DNA of 64,000 bases from contig CANJMI010000004.1 in the NCBI GenBank assembly GCA_947475525.1, positions 186,001 to 250,000 of the forward strand, in the 5' to 3' direction. The notes under the pieces were generated by a model that worked only from the letters and a program-made list of their open reading frames with translations, was not told the origin of the DNA and did no database searches. The position numbers were made by a program, and so were the translations under genes. This stretch comes from Polyangiaceae bacterium (lineage in GTDB: Bacteria; Myxococcota_A; Polyangia; Polyangiales; Polyangiaceae). Of the stretch, positions 26,412-36,110 are shown piece by piece; position 1 is the first letter of the stretch; each line of letters starts with the position of its first letter.

Positions 26412-27314
26412 TCAGGGTTTGAGCTCGACCACTTTGCGATCACCCAGGGGCATCACCATGCGATTGGTGCGACCACCGAAAAGTGCGCGGTAGCGTTCGA
26501 CATCTTTCGAAGCAATCGTGTGCGTCTTCTTCGGGATGAACCACGCAACGCCCTCGGTGCACGGCGGCATCGTTTGCGAACCTTCGTACGCGTAGTAGCC
26601 GTCGCTGAGACCGACGAGCGGAGCCACATCGAAGGGCTTTCCCTTCACGAGCTGCGGCGCTTCGGTCGGCTGCTTAGGCAAGCGTTTCCACACTTCAGCG
26701 AGCTCAGGTGCGGTCTCCCCCTGAGCGAACAAAACGGCGACGACCGCGAGCTTCCCTTCGCTCGATTTGTGCACGAGCTGAAGCTCGACCTCGAAGCGTT
26801 TGCCGGCGATCGTGTGCTCACTCGGGCTGTGGAAAACGAGCTCGAGCAGCTCGAAACGCTTGCCGCTGACGGTGAGGTAATTGTTTGCCACGTTCGCGAT
26901 GCGTACGCCGTGGCCGTCATTCTGAATCGACAGCGGGACGGGCAAATAGTCGACCGAGAGGCGCGGCGCCTCCTTGCCCGCGACCTCGACCTTGCCCGGG
27001 ATGTCGATCGGCGACTGGCGGTTGCCGCTCTTGCACGCGACGAACGCGGGGCTCAGGTTCCCCCAAAACGAGGGACCGGTCTCTCCGCCGTAGGTCCACA
27101 TCGGAGCTCCCGATGGTGGTGCGACGCCCGCAGACGCGGCCGCCGACGCGGAAAGTGCGGCACTCGCGCTCGGCATACCGGCGCTGCCGCTGCCCGCCGG
27201 CGTGGCAACGCCCGCGCTACCGGTCGGGGTCGCCGACGGACTTGGATGCTCGACGTCCTTGCTCATGCAACCGAGGACGCCCACGAGAACGAGACACGCA
27301 ACCTGTCGACGCAT
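26412..27314 (-). CDS. Alpha-carbonic-anhydrase-like lipoprotein lacking two zinc ligands
   Basis: A 300-residue lipoprotein (lipobox VGVLGC), an Ala/Ser/Pro linker to about residue 70, then a complete alpha-carbonic-anhydrase fold: QSPIDI at 100-105, NDGHGV (His64 equivalent), FHSPSEH, ELQLVH, QTMPPCTEGVAWF and the family C-terminus. Aligned with known enzymes, the first zinc His (human His94) is Val160, the second (His96) is His162, and the third (His119) is Gln179. The gatekeeper Glu (Glu106; here E166) and the Thr199 equivalent remain. With one of three ligands it should not bind catalytic zinc, so it is probably a binding protein rather than an enzyme. It follows the DAO gene by 34 bp on the same strand. 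Confidence 0.85.
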   Translation of the reverse strand: MRRQVACLVLVGVLGCMSKDVEHPSPSATPTGSAGVATPAGSGSAGMPSASAALSASAAASAGVAPPSGAPMWTYGGETGPSFWGNLSPAFVACKSGNRQSPIDIPGKVEVAGKEAPRLSVDYLPVPLSIQNDGHGVRIANVANNYLTVSGKRFELLELVFHSPSEHTIAGKRFEVELQLVHKSSEGKLAVVAVLFAQGETAPELAEVWKRLPKQPTEAPQLVKGKPFDVAPLVGLSDGYYAYEGSQTMPPCTEGVAWFIPKKTHTIASKDVERYRALFGGRTNRMVMPLGDRKVVELKP

Positions 27315-27348
27315 GCGGCCCCGAGTATGGCACAACTCGAGCGGAGCC

Positions 27349-28521
27349 TCACACGCCACAGCGCGCTTGTTCGCTCCGCGCGGTTCCGAATTCGCGCCAA
27401 CGAAACCGCTCGGCGAACGGGTGCGGGCGTCCCTCGACCACGTCGGCCACGAGGTCACCTATCACCGGCGTGAACTTGAAGGCGTGTCCGCTGTCACCCG
27501 TCGCGACAACCACACCCTCTCGGTCAGGATGCCTTGCGACCAGAAAGTCACCGTCGAACGTGTCGCTGTAAAAGCAGAGCCGAGAGAACGCGACCGGCGC
27601 ATCGGCGAGCCCAGGGATTGAATGGCGCAAGAACGCCCGGAAGCGCGCTTCCTCCGTCGCCCCGACAACACGCGGGGCCTCGGGCGCTTGCGCCACACCG
27701 ACACCGTGATTCGAAACTTTAACGAGCCCGTCCGCGTTCGCCGAAAATCCATACCAACCTGTGCGACCGATGTCGGCGGCCCACGGGAGAAACGTCGGAG
27801 CAACGAACGGCGTCACGTCGACTGGACGAAACACGAACACCGGATGGCCATTCGAACGCAGCCGATCGGATAGCTCGGGGAGAAGGGTCGTGATCCAAGC
27901 TCCCGCTGCGACGACGACGACGTCCGCTTCAAGCGCACGGCCCGCGGTCGAGCGCACCCCGACGACGCGACCCCCGCGCTCCACGAACGCATCCACACCA
28001 AACCCCTCTTCGATGGTCACGCCCATCCTGCGTGCGCGACGCGCCTCCGCAGCCACAACGGCGCCGCTCTCGGCCCACCCCCCGATCGGGTTGCGATAAC
28101 CATCGACAAAACGGCCTTCCTTGAAGGCCGGACACGACCGCGCGAGCCACGCCGAGTCAACGCGCTCGAGGGCGTGCCCCATCCCCGAGAGGAGCGCGTG
28201 GCTGTCGTACTCGAACCCCCCCGGCGCCATAGGCTCCGACGAAAGCAACAAGATCCCCGTCTCGTGAAAGAGCGCGCGACCACCCTCCCCTGACCAGCGA
28301 GCGTTCCACTCACGCCAGCGAGCGAGAGCGACCTGCATCCATTCGGTGTAGAGCGCGTCCTGGCCGTAGTCGCACCGCACGAGCTTCGAGAGATCCGTGG
28401 ACGCGGCATCGGGATGAGGCAACGGACCGGCCTCGACCAGGACGACCTCGTGGCCTCGGCGGCGGAGCTCCACCGCGCTTGCGACGCCGAACGCCCCGCC
28501 TCCAACGACCAACGCCCGCAT
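27349..28521 (-). CDS. FAD-dependent amine/amino-acid oxidase (DAO family)
   Basis: A 390-residue enzyme resembling sarcosine oxidase and N-methyl amino-acid oxidases. FAD fold [20 protein letters not shown] at the start, [11 protein letters not shown] mid-protein, and near the C-terminus [20 protein letters not shown], the typical sarcosine-oxidase-like FAD-contact region. Expected to oxidise a secondary amine or amino acid with release of hydrogen peroxide. It is divergent from the fused monooxygenase and probably co-transcribed with the downstream carbonic-anhydrase-like gene. Confidence 0.85.
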   Translation of the reverse strand: MRALVVGGGAFGVASAVELRRRGHEVVLVEAGPLPHPDAASTDLSKLVRCDYGQDALYTEWMQVALARWREWNARWSGEGGRALFHETGILLLSSEPMAPGGFEYDSHALLSGMGHALERVDSAWLARSCPAFKEGRFVDGYRNPIGGWAESGAVVAAEARRARRMGVTIEEGFGVDAFVERGGRVVGVRSTAGRALEADVVVVAAGAWITTLLPELSDRLRSNGHPVFVFRPVDVTPFVAPTFLPWAADIGRTGWYGFSANADGLVKVSNHGVGVAQAPEAPRVVGATEEARFRAFLRHSIPGLADAPVAFSRLCFYSDTFDGDFLVARHPDREGVVVATGDSGHAFKFTPVIGDLVADVVEGRPHPFAERFRWREFGTARSEQARCGV

Positions 28522-28530
28522 CGCGCCCGA

Positions 28531-28536
28531 ATCCTA
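28531..28536 (-). promoter_or_regulatory. -10-like TAGGAT before the DAO gene
   Basis: On the minus strand TAGGAT ends 9 nt before the ATG of the DAO gene, in the 46-bp gap shared with the divergent monooxygenase gene. Confidence 0.3.
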
Positions 28537-28555
28537 CCACCGAAGCTTCATCTGC

Positions 28556-28561
28556 TATCGT
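28556..28561 (+). promoter_or_regulatory. -10-like TATCGT exactly 6 nt before start
   Basis: GC-TATCGT is followed by 6 nt and the GTG of the fused monooxygenase gene. No Shine-Dalgarno sequence. Confidence 0.4.
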
Positions 28562-28567
28562 CCGACC

Positions 28568-30823
28568 GTGACCTTGAAACGCGTGGCATGTCTTGGCGGA
28601 GGCCCAGCGGGTCTCTATTTCGCGGCCCTCCTCAAGCGCGCACGGCCCGAGCTCGACGTGCGGGTCCACGAACGAAATCGGCAAGGGGACACGTTTGGGT
28701 TCGGGGTCGTGTTCTCCGACGCAACGATGGAAAATTTGCGGGCGGCCGACCCACAAAGTCACCGCGCCATCACGGAAAACTTCTGGCACTGGGACGCGAT
28801 CCACACGCATTATCGCGGCGAAAAGCTCGTATCGAAGGGCCACGGCTTCGCGGGGATGTCGCGTCAGAAGCTGCTCACGATCCTCGAAGAGCGCAGCCTC
28901 GAGGTCGGCGTGACGCTCTCCTTCGATGACGAAATCCCCGATCCTCGTGCGATCGACGCGGACCTGATCGTCGGGGCAGACGGCGTGATGAGCGGCATGC
29001 GGCAGCGCTTTGCCGAGGTGTTCGAGCCCGCGATCGACGAACGCCCGAATCGCTTCGTGTGGCTCGGAACGACGTACCCATTCGACGCGTTCACGTTCTA
29101 CTTCAAAGAGAATCCACACGGTCTCTTTCGGGTCCACGCGTACCGATACGAGCCTGGCATGTCGACCTTCATCGTCGAGTGCACCGCCGACACGTTCGCG
29201 CGGACAGGCCTCGCCGAAGGCGATGAGGACGCGACGCTCGCCTACGTGACCGAACTCTTCGCAGGTGAGCTCGCGGGGCACCCGCTCCTGAAGAACCGCT
29301 CGGTGTGGCGGCGTTTCCCAACGATCAAGAACGCGCACTGGCACGATGGCAAGCACGTGCTCCTCGGTGACGCGGCCCACACGGCACATTTCTCCATCGG
29401 TTCGGGCACCAAACTGGCTATGGAGGACGCCATCGCGCTCGCGGAAAGTTTGTGCGCTCACGCGGAGGTGACCGAGGCTCTCGACGCGTACGAGACGCAT
29501 CGGCGCCGCGAGGTCGAGGGGATCCAGCGCGCGGCCCAGTCGAGCCTCGAGTGGTTCGAACACACCGAGCGTTACCGCGAAATGGCGCCGATTCAGCTCA
29601 ATTTTGGCATGCTCACGCGCAGTCTCCGAGTGACCCACGAAGGCTTGCGCGCGCGCGACCCCGAGCTTGTGCGCGAGCTCGACGGGTGGTTCGCGCAGGT
29701 GGCTTCGAAGCAGTCCGGTCGCGACGTGCCGCCGACTACGCCGCCGATGTTCACGCCCTACAAGTTGCGCGACCTCGTGCTCGAAAACCGCATCGTCGTA
29801 TCTCCCATGTGCCAGTACCTCGCGGACGACGGCTCCGTGAACGACTGGCACCTCGTTCACCTCGGGAGCCGCGCGATTGGGGGCGCAGGGCTGATCCTCA
29901 CGGAGATGACCGACGTCAGCGCGGACGGACGCATCTCGCTTGGGTGCGCGGGCCTTTACCGCGATGAACACGTCTCGGCGTGGCGGCGCGTCGTCGAGTT
30001 TGTCCACGCGAATTCATGCGCGAAGATCGGCGTACAGCTCGCGCATGCAGGTCGCAAAGGCGCGACCGTCTTGCCCTGGGAGGGAGGCTACGACGTGCCG
30101 CTCGACGAAGGCGCGTGGTCACTCGTCGCGGCGTCGGCGATCCCCTTCAAGGAGCGCTGCCAGGTTCCTCGTGCCATGACGCGCGAGGACATGGATCGGG
30201 TGCGAGAGGACTTCGTGGCCGCAACGATACGCGCCGACGAGGCCGGCTTCGATCTGGTCGAACTTCACTTCGCGCATGGTTATTTGCTCGCAACTTTCCT
30301 CTCACCGCTGACGAACCGACGCGAAGATGCGTACGGCGGTTGCCTCGAAAATCGGCTTCGCTTCCCGCTCGAGGTGTTCGACGCGGTGCGCGCCGCGTGG
30401 CCGGCACACAAGCCTATCGTCGTTCGAGTGAGCGCGACGGATTGGGCACCCGGTGGCATCGAGAGCGACGACGCCGTGGCGATAGCGAGGGCCTTGAAAG
30501 CGCACGGCTGCGATGCGCTCGACGTCTCGACCGGACAGACCGTGGCGGAGCAAGAGCCCGAGTACGGACGCCTCTACCAGACGCCGTACAGCGACCGGAT
30601 CCGCCACGAGGTCGGCATCACGACGATGACCGTCGGGGCGATTTCCAGCTACGGCGACGTGAACAGCATTCTCGCCGCGGGCCGCGCCGATTTTTGCGTG
30701 CTCGCGCGCGCACACTTGTTCGATCCCTACTGGACGCGGCACGCAGCGTACGAGCAAGGCTATCGGCTACCGTGGCCCGCTCCCTACGCAGCCATCAATC
30801 GCTACGCGTGGCGCTTCAAGTGA
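28568..30823 (+). CDS. Fused FAD monooxygenase / old-yellow-enzyme reductase (aryl-CoA type)
   Basis: A 751-residue bifunctional flavoprotein. Residues 1 to about 380 are a group A aromatic monooxygenase ([47 protein letters not shown]). From about 392 to the end is an old-yellow-enzyme TIM barrel ([53 protein letters not shown]). This fusion is known for 2-aminobenzoyl-CoA monooxygenase/reductase and salicylyl-CoA 5-hydroxylase. No CoA ligase or ring-cleavage gene is nearby, so the substrate here is unproved. GTG start. Confidence 0.9.
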   Translation: MTLKRVACLGGGPAGLYFAALLKRARPELDVRVHERNRQGDTFGFGVVFSDATMENLRAADPQSHRAITENFWHWDAIHTHYRGEKLVSKGHGFAGMSRQKLLTILEERSLEVGVTLSFDDEIPDPRAIDADLIVGADGVMSGMRQRFAEVFEPAIDERPNRFVWLGTTYPFDAFTFYFKENPHGLFRVHAYRYEPGMSTFIVECTADTFARTGLAEGDEDATLAYVTELFAGELAGHPLLKNRSVWRRFPTIKNAHWHDGKHVLLGDAAHTAHFSIGSGTKLAMEDAIALAESLCAHAEVTEALDAYETHRRREVEGIQRAAQSSLEWFEHTERYREMAPIQLNFGMLTRSLRVTHEGLRARDPELVRELDGWFAQVASKQSGRDVPPTTPPMFTPYKLRDLVLENRIVVSPMCQYLADDGSVNDWHLVHLGSRAIGGAGLILTEMTDVSADGRISLGCAGLYRDEHVSAWRRVVEFVHANSCAKIGVQLAHAGRKGATVLPWEGGYDVPLDEGAWSLVAASAIPFKERCQVPRAMTREDMDRVREDFVAATIRADEAGFDLVELHFAHGYLLATFLSPLTNRREDAYGGCLENRLRFPLEVFDAVRAAWPAHKPIVVRVSATDWAPGGIESDDAVAIARALKAHGCDALDVSTGQTVAEQEPEYGRLYQTPYSDRIRHEVGITTMTVGAISSYGDVNSILAAGRADFCVLARAHLFDPYWTRHAAYEQGYRLPWPAPYAAINRYAWRFK

Positions 30824-30959
30824 GCCTCTGCGTTCGTTCTGCGCCCCCGCTGAAGCACCGCTGCCCGGAAAACCATCGCGACACTTCGGTTGTCGAGTTG
30901 CGCGCCGCCCGATGTCCGTTCACTCTCTAACGAACGTCCCCTTGCCTACGGAGTTTCCG

Positions 30960-31418
30960 ATGACCTTCGCAACCGCTTCACGCCGGCCTCGCTTTTTCTT
31001 AGCGAGCCTCGCGGCTTTTGGTTTCGCCGCCACGACGATGCCCGCCTGTTATTTCAATTTCCAGCCCGTCGGTGTGTCCTCGAACACCGGCGACTCCGAC
31101 GGCGACGGCTTCAAGCTCAGCGGGGACTGCGATGACGAGGATCCCAACGTATTTCCAGGGGCTGGAGAACGCTGCGACGATGGCGTCGACAACGATTGCG
31201 ACGGAAAGATCGACGCCGCGGATCCCGAATGCCAATCCGGCGCGACAACGTCAGGCTCGGGCGGCTCGGGCGGAAGTGCGGCTACGAGTGGCTCAGGCGG
31301 CGCGGGCGGAAGTGCGGCTATGAGTGGCTCAGGCGGCGCGGGCGGAAGTGCGGCTACGAGTGGCTCAGGCGGCGCGGGCGGAAGTGCGGCTACGAGTGGC
31401 TCAGGTGGCGCGGGCTGA
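30960..31418 (+). CDS. MopE-like metal-binding-motif lipoprotein with Gly/Ser repeats
   Basis: A 152-residue lipoprotein (lipobox TMPAC). After it comes one MopE-type module rich in Asp (DSDGDGFKLSGDCDDEDPNV then CDDGVDNDCDGKID), thought to bind divalent metal. The C-terminus is four copies of SAATSGSGGAGG. The ATG at 30960 has GGAG 6 nt upstream and starts directly at the signal peptide; an earlier start at 30912 is less likely. Convergent with the transporter gene with only 6 bp between. Function unknown. Confidence 0.75.
   Translation: MTFATASRRPRFFLASLAAFGFAATTMPACYFNFQPVGVSSNTGDSDGDGFKLSGDCDDEDPNVFPGAGERCDDGVDNDCDGKIDAADPECQSGATTSGSGGSGGSAATSGSGGAGGSAAMSGSGGAGGSAATSGSGGAGGSAATSGSGGAG
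31275..31418 (+). repeat. Four 36-bp tandem repeats
   Basis: Copies start at 31275, 31311, 31347 and 31383 and encode SAATSGSGGAGG (one copy has Met for Thr). The last copy ends in the stop codon. The number of copies is likely to vary between strains by slippage. Confidence 0.9.
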
Positions 31419-31424
31419 CTCGGC

Positions 31425-32768
31425 TCAACTCGTAGCCGGGCGCACGACCGGCTTGCCGTCGACGTTCTCAAACACGCCCTCCCAGCGCGCGATGACGACA
31501 CTCGCGAGGGCGTTTCCAACCACGTTGAGGGTCGTGCGCGCCATGTCCATCACTTCGTCGACGGCGAGAAGCATCGCGACGCCCGCTTCTCCGGGGAGGC
31601 CAAAGCTTGCGCACGTACCCGCGATGATGACGAGGGTCGCTCGCGGAACGCCCGCTACGCCTTTCGAAGTCAGCATGAAGGCCAGCATCATCACGACTTG
31701 TTGCGAGATGCTGAGTTCGATGTGCGCCGCCTGAGCGATCGTCATCGAGGCGAGCACGAGGTAGAGGGTCGAGCCGTCGAGGTTGAATGAATAACCGGCC
31801 GGAATAACGAAACTTGCCACGCGGCGAGGCACGCCAAATTCGACGACCTTCTCGAGAAGCTGCGGCAAGGCGGCCTCACTCGACGCCGTTGTGAACGCCG
31901 TCAGTGCGGGCTCGCGAATCTGGCGCATGAACGAAAAGACTCGTATTCCGACAATGCGCATCACCGGCACGAAGACGAACAAGAACATCAGCAGCAGGGC
32001 CAGGTAGAGCGACCCGACGAGTCGCGCGTAACGGCTAACCAGGTACCCGACTGCGGGCCAGCCGCGCACCATCACTCCGCCTACCTCGTGCCCGGCGGCC
32101 ATGTGGCTCACGTTGTAGGCCATCGCCCCGAAAACGCCGAGCGGCGTCAGGCGCATGACCATGTCCGTGTACTTGAACATCGTCTGCGCGATCGTCTCGA
32201 GGGCCTCGAGGACCGATTTTCCCTGGGGCCCGATTCGAGTCAGCGACACGCCAAACATCACCGCAAAAACCACGATCGGCAGCAAATCACCTTCGACCCA
32301 GTGCTTCGCGAGATTCGACGGAAACAGGTGGAGCGCAATGTCCCAGCCCGACGCCGGCTTCGCTTGAGTGACGCCGGAAGCCACCACGCCGAGATCGATC
32401 GGCAAGCCATCGCCGGGGCGTAGCCAGTTCGCCACACCGAGCCCAATCCCGAGGGCGAGCGTCGTCACGATTTCGAAGTAGAGCAGCGCCTTGACGCCCA
32501 TGCGACCGACGGCCTTGAGGTCGCCTGTCTGAGCGATGCCAACGACCAACGTCGAGACGAGCAACGGCACGATCAGGCCCTTTATCAGCGCGATAAACGC
32601 GCGCGACAAGAAGCGGAAGAACTCGTAAGCGCCGGGCGACGAATCCTGCGGGAAGGAGCCGCCGAGCGCCACACCGAGGACGAGCGCGACCATGATCCAC
32701 AGCGTACCCGAGCGGTACCAGGGTTTCGCGGCGATCGAAGGACCCGAGGCATCAGGGGGCGCGAGCAT
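31425..32768 (-). CDS. Dicarboxylate/amino acid:cation symporter (DAACS family)
   Basis: A 447-residue inner-membrane transporter of the GltP/DctA type. Family hallmarks: the serine-rich hairpin TASSEAALPQLLEK, GYSFNLDGSTLYL in TM7, FMLTSKGVAGVPRATLVI and MDMARTTLNVVGNALASVVI in TM8. It takes up glutamate, aspartate or C4-dicarboxylates with protons or sodium. It lies 12 bp after ctaA on the same strand. The specific substrate is not readable. Confidence 0.93.
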   Translation of the reverse strand: MLAPPDASGPSIAAKPWYRSGTLWIMVALVLGVALGGSFPQDSSPGAYEFFRFLSRAFIALIKGLIVPLLVSTLVVGIAQTGDLKAVGRMGVKALLYFEIVTTLALGIGLGVANWLRPGDGLPIDLGVVASGVTQAKPASGWDIALHLFPSNLAKHWVEGDLLPIVVFAVMFGVSLTRIGPQGKSVLEALETIAQTMFKYTDMVMRLTPLGVFGAMAYNVSHMAAGHEVGGVMVRGWPAVGYLVSRYARLVGSLYLALLLMFLFVFVPVMRIVGIRVFSFMRQIREPALTAFTTASSEAALPQLLEKVVEFGVPRRVASFVIPAGYSFNLDGSTLYLVLASMTIAQAAHIELSISQQVVMMLAFMLTSKGVAGVPRATLVIIAGTCASFGLPGEAGVAMLLAVDEVMDMARTTLNVVGNALASVVIARWEGVFENVDGKPVVRPATS

Positions 32769-32780
32769 GCCCCGGTGGTA

Positions 32781-33830
32781 TCACGGTCCGACCGGTTCGC
32801 CTTCGCTCTCCGGCGTGACGCTCTCGGTGATGGTCACATCGGGGGGCTCGATGCCGAGCGCTTCGAACACATCGGCCGGCTCCTCTTCGAGCGCGGCGGA
32901 GAGGAAGCGCACGAGCGCGAGCCACACGAGCTGCGCGGCGAGAAGATGCACGAGCTGCATCCAAGTCGGCGCGAGCAGCAAAAAGTTGAGAAAGCCGAAC
33001 GCAACTTGACCGACGACCGCGATGCGCAGCTGCGTTCCCGCAAAGGCAAGCTCGCGCGACTTCCGTGCAGACAACGCCCCCGCATGTCGCGAAGCTACCG
33101 ACCGCGCCGTCTCAACCGCTTGGCGCACCGCGAGGAGCACGAACGCCGCACCGATCGCGAGGAACGGGTGCATCACGCGCAATTGAACGTGCCAGGGCGC
33201 GCTCCGCGAGAAATCCTCTCGGAGCGCGTCGGTGAGCCCTTTCGCGGGAAAAAGCGTATCACCGAGCGCCGCGATGGCCCCGCTCGCCCCCGTGACGAGC
33301 AGCGCGACAACCGATGCGAGCCCGAGCACAACAACGAGGCGACTGCCCGTGAAGTTCCAGCGACGAGCGCCATTCGCTCGCCACGCCACGAGCCCCAGCG
33401 CACCGACGAGCAAGAACGTGTTGGTCAAGTGCACGACCATCCACACGGCGCGCGCGACCGATTGGTTTTGCGCCACGTACTTCAAGAGGACGATGCCGGC
33501 CCCGATCAGCACCTCGCCAAACATGAAGGCCGAAGCCCACGCGACCGGTCGCCGAATCGGGTGGTCTTCAGGAAAGATCCGGCGCGCGCACAGGAACTGC
33601 ACGGCGACGAGCAGCGCCGAGAGGCCCGACGTCACGCGGTGGGTAAATTCGACGAGGGTCGCGATGCTCGGGGACCGCGGAACGACATCGCCGTTGCAGG
33701 TCGGCCAGTGGCTGCCGCAGCCCGCACCGGAGCCGCTCGCGCGAACGTAGCCGCCCCACACGATAACGAGGAGCGTCACGACGAGAGAGAGCCGCGACAG
33801 CGTACGGTACCGCGCGTGGATGCCGGTCAT
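32781..33830 (-). CDS. ctaA: COX15/CtaA-family heme A synthase
   Basis: A 349-residue protein with eight hydrophobic segments. It has the N-terminal GGYVRASGSGAGCGSHWPTC loop with paired cysteines, EFTHRVTSG heme-ligand His, MVVHLTNTFLLVGAL and the repeated QLRVMHPFLAIGAA / QLVHLLAAQLVWLAL His motifs. It converts heme O to heme A for cytochrome oxidase. No oxidase subunit gene is nearby. It forms a likely operon with the DAACS transporter. A C-terminal acidic tail (VTITESVTPESEGE) is longer than usual. Confidence 0.9.
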   Translation of the reverse strand: MTGIHARYRTLSRLSLVVTLLVIVWGGYVRASGSGAGCGSHWPTCNGDVVPRSPSIATLVEFTHRVTSGLSALLVAVQFLCARRIFPEDHPIRRPVAWASAFMFGEVLIGAGIVLLKYVAQNQSVARAVWMVVHLTNTFLLVGALGLVAWRANGARRWNFTGSRLVVVLGLASVVALLVTGASGAIAALGDTLFPAKGLTDALREDFSRSAPWHVQLRVMHPFLAIGAAFVLLAVRQAVETARSVASRHAGALSARKSRELAFAGTQLRIAVVGQVAFGFLNFLLLAPTWMQLVHLLAAQLVWLALVRFLSAALEEEPADVFEALGIEPPDVTITESVTPESEGEPVGP

Positions 33831-33927
33831 GTGTGGTCGGCTTAGCCCAAAGCCGGAGGCCGAGCCAGATCCAAGCGACGTTCGCCGCCCAATCGAGACG
33901 ATGCCGTGCGCTCGGGCTCACGGCAGG

Positions 33928-33933
33928 TAGAGT
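33928..33933 (+). promoter_or_regulatory. -10-like TAGAGT before the alpha/beta hydrolase gene
   Basis: GG-TAGAGT ends 8 nt before the ATG, with no Shine-Dalgarno sequence between. Confidence 0.35.
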
Positions 33934-33941
33934 AGGCCCCG

Positions 33942-34931
33942 ATGCTTGCGCCGCTTTCGATCACCGAACAGTACCTCCGAACCCACGACGACTGGTCGCT
34001 TGAGCTACGCCGCACGGTGTCGAGCGAGCACTTCGACTCGGCTCGCGCGCCGCTCCTCATCGTCCCGGGTTACGGGATGAACAACTTCATTTTCGGCTAC
34101 CATCCGCGCGGAACCAGCATGGAACGCTGCCTCGCCGAGGCGGGCTTCGAAGTGTGGTCGTTCAATCTTCGCGCGCAAGGCGGATCGCGGGCAATGGGGC
34201 CGAACGCCGGACCCGTCACGCTCCACGCCTACGCCGCGGTCGACGTCCCAGCCCTCGTCGAGCACGTCCTCGCGACCACACGCACGCGAAGCCCAACACT
34301 GACGCTCGTTGGCGCGAGCCTCGGCGGCAGCGTGGCGTACGCGTACCTTTCGCTGCACCCCGGAGTGCCCGTCAACGGACTCGTCACGATGGGCTCGCCC
34401 CTCCGCTGGGAGGAGGTGCACCCGCTCGTCAAGTTGGCCTTCGCGTCGCCCGCACTCGCCGGAGCCGTGACCGTAAAAGGCGCGCGCGCGATGCTGCGCC
34501 GAAGCCTACCCGCCCTCTTGAAGGCGCCGGCGCTCCTCAGCTTCTACATGAACACGGCGACCATCGATCTGCAGCACATCGGTGAGGTCACCCGCACGGT
34601 GGAAGATCCGCATCCCTCGATCAATCGCGACATCGCGCATTGGATCAAGAACCGCGATCTCGTCGTCGACGGTGTCAACGTGACCCAGTCCCTCGGCCGC
34701 CTCACGCTTCCCTTGATGGTCGTGCTCTCGAACCGTGACGGCATCGTCCCCGAAGCGACCGCCATGAGCGCGGCTCGGGCGTGGGGCGGCACCGTCGATG
34801 TCCTCCGCGTAGGCGACGAGCGCAACTGGTATGCGCACGCCAACTTGTTCATCGCAAACGACGCACGCGAGGTCGTCTTCAATCCGATGATCGCGTGGAT
34901 CTCTCGCAATTTACCGCGAATAAGTGACTGA
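33942..34931 (+). CDS. Alpha/beta-hydrolase
   Basis: A 329-residue hydrolase without a signal peptide. Oxyanion-hole region LLIVPGYGMNNFIFGYHPRG, nucleophile elbow LTLVGASLGGSVAYAYL (Ser), acid in LSNRDGIVPEA and His in NWYAHANLFI. Overall it resembles lipase-like and PHA-synthase-like hydrolases that recognise acyl chains. Substrate unknown. Convergent with the PI-PLC gene. Confidence 0.85.
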   Translation: MLAPLSITEQYLRTHDDWSLELRRTVSSEHFDSARAPLLIVPGYGMNNFIFGYHPRGTSMERCLAEAGFEVWSFNLRAQGGSRAMGPNAGPVTLHAYAAVDVPALVEHVLATTRTRSPTLTLVGASLGGSVAYAYLSLHPGVPVNGLVTMGSPLRWEEVHPLVKLAFASPALAGAVTVKGARAMLRRSLPALLKAPALLSFYMNTATIDLQHIGEVTRTVEDPHPSINRDIAHWIKNRDLVVDGVNVTQSLGRLTLPLMVVLSNRDGIVPEATAMSAARAWGGTVDVLRVGDERNWYAHANLFIANDAREVVFNPMIAWISRNLPRISD

Positions 34932-34963
34932 CTAAGTGAACACCGCGAACACCGAGGGGAGCC

Positions 34964-36004
34964 TCACGGCGTAAGGAGCTGCGACGGGTTCTCGATATCC
35001 TTCGGCGTGCAATTGTTCGGGGCCGTCACGGGATTGCAGCGTGAGGGCATGCCGCCGGGGATCGTAACGACATAAGACGTGGAGTCGCGCGCCGCGGGGT
35101 AATCGGTGCTGACAAAGTGAGCACCAACTGCGAGCGCGGCATCGCGCGTGGTGACGTCATCGGCCGCGGCCTCGACACCGTCGGAGTCGGCGCGGGTGCG
35201 GACGAGCATGTGCGCGGCAAGGCCCTTCGCGATCCGCAGCGCGTCGCCGATGGGATCGTTCGCAACCATGATGGCGGCGAACGGGTCGCCCGCCTCGGAG
35301 TCGGGAAAGAGCAACCTGCCTTCGAGATCCTTGTGGTCGTGCGTGTACGCGCGCTGAAGCTCGGCGTGCTCGTCCATGGTGAAGAGCACCTTGCCGCGCG
35401 TGAGTCCGAGTGTCGGCCAACCCTCCTTCAGGGCCTCCGCGATCGACGCATGGGTTCCCTTGACGAAGGCCGGCGTGACGATGCGGTGCAAAGGCCACAC
35501 GGAGAGAATCTCCCGATGGAGCTCGTCGAAGAAGGCCTCTTGTGCGCCCGTGCTCTCGTCCTTCAGCTCGAGCTGAACGACGATCGGGTGATGTCCGCGG
35601 TGCGCGTCGGACCAGGTTTTCACCGCTGTGAGACACTCGACAAGGCTCGCGCACGTGGTGTGGTCATCGATGAGCTTCAAGTGAAAGACGTTGAAGACGC
35701 CGCCTTCGAGATGCAGATCGAGCTCGATGTGACGGACCCCCAGCTCCTCGAACTGCCGGTCGAGCGGCAGGTTCGTGTAGTCCCACGCGAGCAAGTCGTT
35801 TTGGGGCGGTTCGACGTGGTAGCTGTTGTGCGTGGATTTCGTCTGGACGTGGTCGAGACGCAGCTCCGTATCGAGCGGGTAATCGTACAACGGTTGCACG
35901 TCGCTCACGGGCGAAGCCGTCTCTTCCACCTTCGCGCAGCCGAACGGAGCGAGCGCCACCAGCACGAGCGCGAGCACCGAGCCTACGCGTGAATCGATCC
36001 TCAT
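34964..36004 (-). CDS. Ca2+-dependent phosphoinositide phospholipase C-like lipoprotein
   Basis: A 346-residue lipoprotein (lipobox APFGC). The catalytic-type sequences QTKSTHNSYHV (first His), RHIELDLHL (acidic pair) and NVFHLKLIDD (second His) with VVQLELKDES match the PI-PLC TIM-barrel family. It should cleave phosphoinositides or glycosyl-PI anchors outside the cell. The ATG at 36004 gives a clean signal peptide; longer upstream frame is rejected. TACCCT lies 6 nt before the start on the minus strand. Divergent from a PPP phosphatase gene. Confidence 0.88.
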   Translation of the reverse strand: MRIDSRVGSVLALVLVALAPFGCAKVEETASPVSDVQPLYDYPLDTELRLDHVQTKSTHNSYHVEPPQNDLLAWDYTNLPLDRQFEELGVRHIELDLHLEGGVFNVFHLKLIDDHTTCASLVECLTAVKTWSDAHRGHHPIVVQLELKDESTGAQEAFFDELHREILSVWPLHRIVTPAFVKGTHASIAEALKEGWPTLGLTRGKVLFTMDEHAELQRAYTHDHKDLEGRLLFPDSEAGDPFAAIMVANDPIGDALRIAKGLAAHMLVRTRADSDGVEAAADDVTTRDAALAVGAHFVSTDYPAARDSTSYVVTIPGGMPSRCNPVTAPNNCTPKDIENPSQLLTP

Positions 36005-36010
36005 AAGAGG

Positions 36011-36016
36011 AGGGTA
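36011..36016 (-). promoter_or_regulatory. -10-like TACCCT exactly 6 nt before start
   Basis: On the minus strand TACCCT is followed by CCTCTT and the ATG of the PI-PLC gene. Another member of the leaderless-promoter pattern. Confidence 0.35.
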
Positions 36017-36110
36017 CCGTCGCACGTACGGCGCGTCGACGGCGCGAAGCGTCGCCGCGGTGGGAACGCAATGCTTGCAAGGCGCGCACGGCACGGCAAT
36101 CGTGGTTTCA

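Noticed and set aside
28310-30007. 565-codon minus-strand frame across the fused monooxygenase gene
   Set aside because: It overlaps the true gene antisense and also the 5' end of the DAO gene; Arg/His/Glu-rich shadow without domains.
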